From NCBI GenBank assembly GCA_046048295.1, contig JBJOGJ010000113.1:1-12060 (forward strand): DNA of 12,060 nucleotides, read 5' to 3'. Below, one piece after another: positions 6,567-12,060 of this stretch. Source of the DNA: CBDCWA01 sp046048295. GTDB taxonomy: Bacteria > Pseudomonadota > Alphaproteobacteria > Rhizobiales > Hyphomicrobiaceae. The translations under genes and the position numbers were made by a program. The number at the start of each line of letters is the position of its first letter. The first letter of the stretch is position 1. The notes beneath the pieces were generated by a model. It saw nothing but the letters and a program-made list of their open reading frames with translations. It searched no databases and had not been told where the DNA came from.

Positions 6567-7589
6567 ATGCTTAAATCAATCGCAAAGCGTGCTCTTGCCG
6601 TCACAGCGATCGCGATGGCCGGCCTCGCTCCGGCAGCGGCCCAGTCGCCAGCGGAGTTCTACGCCGGCAAGACTGTCCAGTTCATGGTGGGCTATCCCCC
6701 GAGCGGCGGTTTCGACGCCTACACGCGCGCAGCGGCACGCTTCATCGGTAAGCACATTCCTGGCAACCCGTCCGTCATCGTGGTCAACAAGCCCGGCGCC
6801 TCGAGCCTCACCTTCGTGCGCTATCTGGCGACTATCGCACCTAAGGACGGCACGCAATTCGGCATGTTCAACCGTGGTCTCATGCCAAAAGCGGTGCTCG
6901 ATCCCTCGGTCGGCGTCGACTTCTCGAAGTTCACGTGGATCGGCAGCATGAGCGGTGAGATGGCGATCTGCTACACATGGGCGGCGAAGGGCATAGACAG
7001 CATCGAGAAGCTCAAGAAGGCCAGCCAGGTTCAGATCGGCGACACGTCGAAGAACAGCGGCGGCTACATCTACAGCTCCATCCTCCGTTCGATCAGCCCC
7101 GGCACCACCAAGCTCGTCCTGGGATATCGCACGACAGGTGACATCTGGCTTGCGGTCGAGCGCGGCGAACTGGACGGCAACTGCACGCTTTACAGCAGCG
7201 TCCTGAGCCAGCGTACCGAATGGTTCAGGGACAAGAAGATCAACATCCTGATGCAGTTCGGAGAAACCAAGCACAAGGACCTGCCGAACATCCCGACCGT
7301 CTATGAGCTGATGCCGGACGAAAACCAGCGCAAGGCCATCACCTTCCTTACGGCCGCAGAGAGCATCGGCCGTCCGATCATCGCGCCAGCGGATCTGCCC
7401 GCCGATCGCACGGCAGCACTTCGCAAGGCATTCCTCGACACCATGAAGGACCCGGAATTCCTGGCCTTTGCGGACAAGGCGAAGATGGGCATCGACCCGA
7501 TCGACGGCGAAAAGGCGGCGGCGATCGCGGCAGCCATCCGCACCGCGCCGCCGAGCGCTATCGAGTTTGCACGCAAGCTCATGGAATAG
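6567..7589 (+). CDS. Periplasmic solute-binding protein of the Bug/TctC (tripartite tricarboxylate transporter receptor) family
   Basis: A 340-aa exported binding protein. The signal peptide is clear: KSIAKR, hydrophobic ALAVTAIAMAGL, and APAAA before Gln26. The mature protein shows the family pattern: FYAGKTVQFMVGYPPSGGFDAYTRAAARFIGKHIPGNPSVIVVNKPGASSL, then LATIAPKDGTQFG, the two ligand loops of a Bug-type Venus-flytrap fold, and a C-terminal segment with LPADRTAALRKAFLDTMKDPEF. Bug proteins capture carboxylates, amides or related small acids for TctA/TctB permeases; none is nearby, and orphan binding proteins of this kind are common in proteobacteria. ATG 6567 is chosen over the upstream TTG 6501 because it begins the signal peptide directly; the ribosome-binding site AAGAAAGAG is weak. 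The gene ends in a strong terminator and so is probably monocistronic. The ligand is unknown. Confidence 0.88.
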   Translation: MLKSIAKRALAVTAIAMAGLAPAAAQSPAEFYAGKTVQFMVGYPPSGGFDAYTRAAARFIGKHIPGNPSVIVVNKPGASSLTFVRYLATIAPKDGTQFGMFNRGLMPKAVLDPSVGVDFSKFTWIGSMSGEMAICYTWAAKGIDSIEKLKKASQVQIGDTSKNSGGYIYSSILRSISPGTTKLVLGYRTTGDIWLAVERGELDGNCTLYSSVLSQRTEWFRDKKINILMQFGETKHKDLPNIPTVYELMPDENQRKAITFLTAAESIGRPIIAPADLPADRTAALRKAFLDTMKDPEFLAFADKAKMGIDPIDGEKAAAIAAAIRTAPPSAIEFARKLME

Positions 7590-7612
7590 CAGGCGCCTGC
7601 CGCATACTTCCC

Positions 7613-7642
7613 AAGGGGCGCGCAGTGTCGCGCCCCTTTCGT
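7613..7642 (+). terminator. Rho-independent terminator after the solute-binding protein gene
   Basis: A perfect 10-bp stem, AAGGGGCGCG (7613-7622) with CGCGCCCCTT (7629-7638), a 6-nt loop, and a short T-rich tail (TTTCGTTT). It lies 23 nt after the stop codon of the binding protein gene. On the opposite strand the stem is not followed by a T-run, so it mainly serves the plus strand. A separate 10-nt palindrome, CAGGCGCCTG, sits at 7590-7599. Confidence 0.85.
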
Positions 7643-7667
7643 TTGGCCAGGCTTGATCTCAGCTCCA

Positions 7668-9707
7668 TCAGTCCAGGTTGGCGAGATCCATCATGCCGTA
7701 CTCGTCCACCGTCGCGCTCTGACCGGGATAGAGGACGGTGGTCGAAGTCTGCTCCTCGATGATCGCGGGGCCTGCGATCTGAGCACCGGGCACCAGAGCC
7801 GCGCGCTTGTAGATCCGCGCCGTTACGGGATCATCTGCAAAGTGGACGCGACGCTCTCCGGCCGGCTCGGGCTTGTGGCTTGGGCCACGCGCATGGCGCT
7901 TCAACTGCGGTTTCGGGATCGCGCCGACGCCGGTCACCTTATAGTTCACGATTTCTACCGCCTCGTTAGCTGCCATGTGACCATATCTACGACGGTGGGC
8001 ATCGTGGAAACGTTCAGCGAGAGCTGCAAGGTCTCGATCATCGCGGATAGCCCCCAACGGCACATCCACCTCGTAGGACTGCCCACGATAGCGCATCCCT
8101 GCATAGCGGAGTGCCGACAAGTGCTCCTTCGCAATCCGCTCGCGCTCGAGGTCGCGCAGTGCTGCCGCCTCAAGCTCGGCGAATACAGCATCGATCTCCT
8201 GGGGTGAGGCATCGTCGAGACGCGTGATGCGCGTCACGCTGCGGTCGTGGCGCACATCGGTGACGAGCATTCCCCAGGCGCTGAACGTCCCGGGATCGCG
8301 CGGCACCAGAACCCGCCCGATACCGAGTTCGGGGGCGATCTGGCCCGCGATGGTCGGCCCCATGCCGCCGAACGGCACAAGCACGAATTCGCGTGGATCG
8401 TAACCGCGCTCGACGGTGATGGTCCGCATGGCGACAACACAGTTGGTGACGAGGACTCGCAGAATGCCCAATGCCGCTTCCACCTCGCTCATGCCCAGTG
8501 GACGGGCGATATGCTCGCGCACTGCTTCAAGCGCCTTCTCGTGCGAAATCGTCATGGCGCCATCGAGCAATGCCCCTGGGTTGATATGCCCCAGAACGAC
8601 GAGTGCATCGGTGAGCGTCGGCAGCTTGCCCCCGCGACCATAGCAGGCAGGCCCGGGCATGGCACCGGCACTTTCGGGCCCGACCTTCAGCACGCCCCCG
8701 AGCTCCACATGCGCGATGCTCCCGCCACCAGCCCCGATGGTCTCGATATCGACGGTGCGGGTACGGACCGGATGACGCCCAACGACACCGTCCGACTTGT
8801 AGACCGGGTCTCCAGCGATCACCGCCATGTCGGAGCTGGTCCCGCCCGTATCGAAGGTAATCAGGTTCTCAAGGCCCTTCGCGGTACCGATGAACCTGCC
8901 TCCGATGACCCCCGCGACCGGGCCGGACATGACGGTCTGCACGGGCGTATCCGAAAGCATCTCCGCGCTCGCCGCGCCACCGTCCGATTTCATCATCAAC
9001 GCCCGCGCGTTGGGAAAGTGCTCATCGCACAAGCGATCAAGATCATGCAGATAGCGCGAGACGGGCGGCCCGATGTAGGCATTGGCGACGGTGGAGGCCG
9101 TACGCTCGTACTCCCGCCACTCGGGATTGACGGTGCTCGACAACGACACGTAAATGCCGGGCGCCACGTCCAGGATGGCCGCCCGCGCCGCCTGCTCATG
9201 GGAGGGGTTGGCATAGGAGAAGAGGAACGCCACGGCGATCGACTGCACGCCCTGCGCCACAAGCGCGCGTGCAGCAGCCCGGACGTCGTCGAGCACGAGG
9301 GGCGCGATCTCGTTGCCGCGTGCATCGAGCCGTCCGCGCACTTCATGAATTAGATCCCGGGTGAGCAGCATCTTCGGTGCCGGGGCAATGAGCGTGAAGA
9401 CGTCGTCGCCACGCCACTGCCTGCCGATCTCGTAGACATCTCGAAAGCCCGCCGTGGTGATGAGCCCGCAGCGCACCCCCTTGTCCTCGATCAGCGTGTT
9501 GAGCGCCGCCGTCGAACCGTGCAGCAGGAGCGTGACGGCAGCACTGTCGAACGCTCCTGCGAGGTCGGATGCGATCTCCCGCATCACGGCCATCGGATCG
9601 GCAGGGCTGGAAACGTACTTGCGGACCGTCACCTCGTTCCTGGCATCATCGTAGGCCGTGACATCGGTGAATGTTCCACCGACGTCGATCCCGATCCTGA
9701 GGCTCAT
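7668..9707 (-). CDS. hyuA: Hydantoinase/oxoprolinase family protein, HyuA-type subunit
   Basis: A 679-aa cytosolic ATP-binding subunit of the hydantoinase A/acetone-carboxylase-beta/5-oxoprolinase family. It has the ASKHA-type phosphate loop GIDVGGTFTDV (6-16), LLHGSTAALNTLIEDKG (61-77), FDTGGTSSDMAV (285-296), TIGAGGGSIAHV (323-334) and GPESAGAMPGPACYGRGG (343-360). C-terminal family blocks are VPRDPGTFSAWGMLVTDVRHD (468-488) and FHDAHRRRYGH. Together with HyuB it would hydrolyse a cyclic amide (hydantoin, oxoproline) or carboxylate a ketone at the cost of ATP; which one is not decidable here. One oddity: the usual GGAGPLHA block reads GGMGPTIA (447-454), so the common His is replaced by Ile. 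ATG 9707 overlaps the hyuB stop codon (ATGA), so translation is coupled. The length is normal for a stand-alone subunit. Confidence 0.9.
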   Translation of the reverse strand: MSLRIGIDVGGTFTDVTAYDDARNEVTVRKYVSSPADPMAVMREIASDLAGAFDSAAVTLLLHGSTAALNTLIEDKGVRCGLITTAGFRDVYEIGRQWRGDDVFTLIAPAPKMLLTRDLIHEVRGRLDARGNEIAPLVLDDVRAAARALVAQGVQSIAVAFLFSYANPSHEQAARAAILDVAPGIYVSLSSTVNPEWREYERTASTVANAYIGPPVSRYLHDLDRLCDEHFPNARALMMKSDGGAASAEMLSDTPVQTVMSGPVAGVIGGRFIGTAKGLENLITFDTGGTSSDMAVIAGDPVYKSDGVVGRHPVRTRTVDIETIGAGGGSIAHVELGGVLKVGPESAGAMPGPACYGRGGKLPTLTDALVVLGHINPGALLDGAMTISHEKALEAVREHIARPLGMSEVEAALGILRVLVTNCVVAMRTITVERGYDPREFVLVPFGGMGPTIAGQIAPELGIGRVLVPRDPGTFSAWGMLVTDVRHDRSVTRITRLDDASPQEIDAVFAELEAAALRDLERERIAKEHLSALRYAGMRYRGQSYEVDVPLGAIRDDRDLAALAERFHDAHRRRYGHMAANEAVEIVNYKVTGVGAIPKPQLKRHARGPSHKPEPAGERRVHFADDPVTARIYKRAALVPGAQIAGPAIIEEQTSTTVLYPGQSATVDEYGMMDLANLD

Positions 9708-11437
9708 CGCCCTGCACTCCCTCCCCTGAGAGCGGCCGTCGCCTGATGGTCGATCTCGAGACCATTCTCCCGGAAGACGACGTGGTACTCATCGAGCGCG
9801 GCGGCCCGGGTCACGTATCCGCGCACCACATCCAGCCGGACGTGCTCCGGATCACGCTCTCTCGGATCGCCGAAACCGCCTCCCCCCGCCAACTCCCAGC
9901 TCACGACATCGCCCTGCTTCAGGCGCAATCCGGCAACCTTGGAGGTGAGAGCCCGGGAGGTACCGTCAGCGCCTGAGATGTCGGCCCTCGATGACCTGGC
10001 CGGCTTCGCCCCGAACAGGCCCGGGGAAGCATGCTTGAAGCGATCGCTCCTGATGTTGACCGTTGCCTCCTCCGCGAGCACCCGCCACTGGCGCAGGGTA
10101 CCGAGCCCGCCCCGGAACCTGCCAGGCCCTCCCGAATCCGCGACCAGTTCGTAGCGCTCGACCCGCAGCGGAAACTCGGTCTCCACCGCCTCGACGGGTG
10201 TGTTCATTACATTGCAGACCAGTTCGTCCTGCGCTGCCACACCGTCGCCGTCGGGACGCGCGCCGCCGCCGCCATTGAATATCTCGTAGAGGGAATACCA
10301 GCGCCCGGTTTCCGGATTCCGGCCGGCGCTCGAGAGGGATCCGCCAGCGCCGGAGGAGGGAGCGGGGACACGGCCTGGAACCAGCCGGGCAATGGTGCGC
10401 ATCACCACCGACGTCGTCATCTGGCTCGGGCGCACGTACATGTTGACGGGCGCAGGATAGCGCGGATTGAGAAGCGATCCTTCCGGGGGATAGCTGACCT
10501 TCACCGGACCGGAAAGGCCGTGGTTCACCGGCAAATCCGGAACGAAGACCATCTTGACGCAACATTCTATGAAGTTGCGGGAAACGCAGGGCCGCAAGTT
10601 GATCGGACCACGCGCCTGCGGATCACTGTCGAGACGGAAGTGCAGGGTGTCGCCCTGCTTCTCCAGAGTTACCGAGATGCGATAGGAGCGGGAAAGGTCG
10701 ATGCCGTCGTCGTCGATCCAATCGGTTTCCGGTCCGTAGACCCCATCGGGCAGAGCCGAGATCGCCTTCCTCAATTCGCGCTCGGTGATCTCGATCCAGG
10801 TCGACCAGCAGCCGAGCACCTTGTCGATCCCATGCTTCGCAATCAACTGGTGGATCTTCTCGATACCGTAGAGGTTGGTCTTGAGCTGTGCGTTGATGTC
10901 GCCCCACGTAACTTCTGGCGTCCGCGTATTGGCCTCGATCATCTCGCGCAGATCCTCGTTCAGGACGCCATCGCGCATGATCTTCAGCGGCGGAATGAGC
11001 AAGCCTTCCTGAAAGAGATCGGTTGCATCTCCACTATTAGTGCCGGGCACCTTTCCGCCCAGGTCGGGCTTGTGGGCGATGTTGCCGATGAAGGCCACGA
11101 TCCGATCGCCCTCGAACACCGGCGAGATCAACGTTACGTCGGTCGCATGGTTCTGGCAGGCCCGGTAGGGATGATTGACGATGAAGGCATCGCCCGGCCC
11201 GATACGCCCAGCGAAAACGCGGCGGATCTCGCCCACTTGCGCCGCGAGCGGCCCGATATGCAGCGGCTGTGGAACCCCCTGCGCCACCATCCGCCCTTCG
11301 CCGTCGAAGATGGCGAAGGTGAAATCCTGGCTCTCCTTGATGATCGTTGAATAACCAGTGCGGAGCATGTTCAAGGTGAGCTCACGCGCGATCTGAAGCG
11401 TCGCCTGGTAAATGACTTCGAGATCGATTGCGTTCAC
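9704..11437 (-). CDS. hyuB: Hydantoinase/oxoprolinase family protein, HyuB-type subunit
   Basis: A 577-aa cytosolic subunit of the hydantoinase B/acetone-carboxylase-alpha family, partner of HyuA. N-terminal blocks are DLEVIYQATLQIARE, KESQDFTFAIFDGEGRMVAQG (35-55) and GDAFIVNHPYRACQNHATDVTL (82-103). His97, Asp100 and His122 (AHKPDLGG) have exactly the spacing (+3, +25) of the His/Asp/His metal site that I recall for the acetone carboxylase alpha subunit, so a divalent-metal active site is likely. Later blocks are DLFQEGLLIPPLKI (140-153), RVERYELVADSGGPGRFRGGLGTLRQW (425-451) and the C-terminal AGGGGFGDPRERDPEHVRLDVVRGYVT (517-543). The first gene of the pair uses a GTG start, 6 nt after a strong GGGAGG site. 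The gene order B then A reverses the order seen in many hyu operons. No gamma subunit, racemase or carbamoylase is in the window. Confidence 0.9.
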   Translation of the reverse strand: MNAIDLEVIYQATLQIARELTLNMLRTGYSTIIKESQDFTFAIFDGEGRMVAQGVPQPLHIGPLAAQVGEIRRVFAGRIGPGDAFIVNHPYRACQNHATDVTLISPVFEGDRIVAFIGNIAHKPDLGGKVPGTNSGDATDLFQEGLLIPPLKIMRDGVLNEDLREMIEANTRTPEVTWGDINAQLKTNLYGIEKIHQLIAKHGIDKVLGCWSTWIEITERELRKAISALPDGVYGPETDWIDDDGIDLSRSYRISVTLEKQGDTLHFRLDSDPQARGPINLRPCVSRNFIECCVKMVFVPDLPVNHGLSGPVKVSYPPEGSLLNPRYPAPVNMYVRPSQMTTSVVMRTIARLVPGRVPAPSSGAGGSLSSAGRNPETGRWYSLYEIFNGGGGARPDGDGVAAQDELVCNVMNTPVEAVETEFPLRVERYELVADSGGPGRFRGGLGTLRQWRVLAEEATVNIRSDRFKHASPGLFGAKPARSSRADISGADGTSRALTSKVAGLRLKQGDVVSWELAGGGGFGDPRERDPEHVRLDVVRGYVTRAAALDEYHVVFRENGLEIDHQATAALRGGSAGR

Positions 11438-11583
11438 GCCGTTCCTCCCTACAAAATTCCGGCACGACGAACTTCCGCCACGCTTGGCAGCGGTCCATTC
11501 GCAGTACTTGGCACGGCTTGGCCGCCTGCATCAAGGGATCGGGGTGACAACCGCCAATGGCAATAATTCTTCGATAGTGCGGA

Positions 11584-11628
11584 TTTTTGAAAAAGAGTGT
11601 TGCGATACTCGCCATCCCTCGCTAGCTT
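11584..11628 (+). promoter_or_regulatory. Candidate promoter of the Mrp operon in the hyuB/mrpE divergent gap
   Basis: TTGCGA (11600-11605) and TAGCTT (11623-11628) are 17 bp apart and would start transcription about 75 nt before the mrpE GTG. Directly upstream is the 11-nt dyad TTTTT-G-AAAAA (11584-11594), AT-rich against a GC-rich background and possibly an UP-like element or operator. The rest of the 272-nt gap (11438-11709) includes a GCCAATGGC palindrome near 11553-11561. I find no convincing promoter for hyuB on the minus strand, though one must lie here. Confidence 0.3.
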
Positions 11629-11709
11629 TTGCCGCCGAAAATGAATGGCTGGACGATAACTGGCTGTCGGCAAGAGAACGGTCCGCATACCAGTAAAGGG
11701 GGAGGGAAA

Positions 11710-12060
11710 GTGAAGCCGAACATCCTGCGGCTCTCAAGCTTGGTCATCGTTCTCTACGCTTTTTGGCTCGCGATGTCGGGTCACTACAAACCGTTCCTGT
11801 TGGTCATGGGAGCCGTGTGCGCGATAGGCGTGGTCCTATTGGCTGCACGAATGCGGATCGCCGACAATGAAGCCCACCCTGTGCACCTGGCACTCGGCGC
11901 GCTCACGTATTGGCCCTGGCTCGCATGGGAGATCGTGAAATCCGGCTGGACGGTGACGAAGATAATTCTTTCGCCGAAGCTGCCGATTTCGCCAACGATG
12001 ACGAAGGTCCAGGCCACCCAGAAGTCGGCTCCCGGCCTCGCTACGTATGGGAACTCCATA
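11710..12060 (+). CDS. mrpE: Na+/H+ antiporter subunit E (MrpE/MnhE/PhaE), 3' end outside window
   Basis: The frame from GTG 11710 is open to the window edge (117 codons) and encodes a small membrane protein: LVIVLYAFWLAMSGHYKPFLLVMGAV with two spans at about 10-24 and 28-46, then ARMRIADNEAHPVHL, a third hydrophobic stretch ALTYWPWLAWEIVKSGW (64-80), and TVTKIILSPKLPISPTMTKVQA. The blocks ending in HPVHL, YWPWL-x2-EIVKS and PxLPISPT are hallmarks of subunit E of the Mrp/Mnh/Pha multisubunit cation/proton antiporter, in the inner membrane. The full-length family protein is about 160 aa, so the last third is missing. The GTG follows a strong GGGGGAGGG site. Subunit E needs the other Mrp subunits, expected downstream. 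Because it is the first gene after a divergent gap, the operon probably starts with E, unlike the A-B-C-D-E-F-G order. No frameshift is visible. Confidence 0.88.
   Translation, partial: MKPNILRLSSLVIVLYAFWLAMSGHYKPFLLVMGAVCAIGVVLLAARMRIADNEAHPVHLALGALTYWPWLAWEIVKSGWTVTKIILSPKLPISPTMTKVQATQKSAPGLATYGNSI

Noticed and set aside
8247..9353. 368-codon open frame opposite hyuA
   Set aside because: Same reason: no recognisable motif, no ribosome-binding site, and hyuA motifs are intact on the opposite strand.
10031..11350. 439-codon open frame on the plus strand opposite hyuB
   Set aside because: The product is rich in Arg, Asp and His with no family motif, and it mirrors a well-conserved gene on the other strand; an antisense shadow typical of high GC DNA.
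11412..11696. 94-codon plus-strand frame in the hyuB/mrpE gap
   Set aside because: Begins inside hyuB on the opposite strand, has no ribosome-binding site and no known motif; its end next to the mrpE ribosome-binding site is probably chance.
1..12060. Mobile element, CRISPR, tRNA or defence system
   Set aside because: No transposase or integrase motifs, spaced repeats, tRNA-like folds or toxin/nuclease genes are visible; all major frames are assigned to metabolic, transport or stress families.

Overview
The window is a chromosomal stretch of a high-GC proteobacterium. Gene content (Bug/TTT-type binding protein without a permease, MipA/OmpV porin-like protein, Mrp antiporter subunit E, YfcG-like GST, split hydantoinase/oxoprolinase) and codon use fit an alphaproteobacterium, most likely Hyphomicrobiales (Mesorhizobium/Phyllobacteriaceae-like). 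That placement is inference; no rRNA or other marker gene is present. I see no tRNA, insertion sequence, phage gene, CRISPR array or transcription-factor gene.

Layout. (1) 3-740 (+) is the C-terminal part of a YeeE/YedE sulfur-compound transporter, meeting tail to tail with a YfcG-like glutathione transferase on the minus strand (748-1476). (2) 1674-5386 (+) carries four genes in one direction: a D-2-hydroxyacid dehydrogenase, a tandem universal stress protein, an alpha/beta hydrolase and a BenD/XylL-like short-chain dehydrogenase. The last two are 15 nt apart and form a clear operon pair. (3) 5494-6303 (-) is a MipA/OmpV outer-membrane protein, divergent from a periplasmic Bug/TctC-type solute-binding protein (6567-7589, +), which ends in a strong rho-independent terminator. 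(4) 7668-11437 (-) is a translationally coupled hyuB-hyuA pair with an ATGA overlap. (5) From 11710 (+) a Mrp/Pha Na+/H+ antiporter subunit E gene begins and runs off the window; its frame has no stop inside the window.

How they may work together. The middle of the window looks like a small catabolic neighbourhood: periplasmic capture of a carboxylate or other organic acid (binding protein), ATP-dependent ring opening or carboxylation (HyuBA), ester or C-C/C-N hydrolysis (alpha/beta hydrolase), dihydrodiol or alcohol oxidation (BenD-like SDR) and 2-oxoacid/2-hydroxyacid interconversion (dehydrogenase). The substrate cannot be read from the sequence, and membership of one pathway is inference from clustering only. 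No classical defence or mobile system is visible.

The most distinctive non-coding signal is in the 74-nt gap before the alpha/beta hydrolase. A perfect 8-bp inverted repeat there would hide the ribosome-binding site in read-through mRNA. Its 5' arm overlaps the -10 box of a candidate local promoter, so a transcript started there should lack the hairpin.
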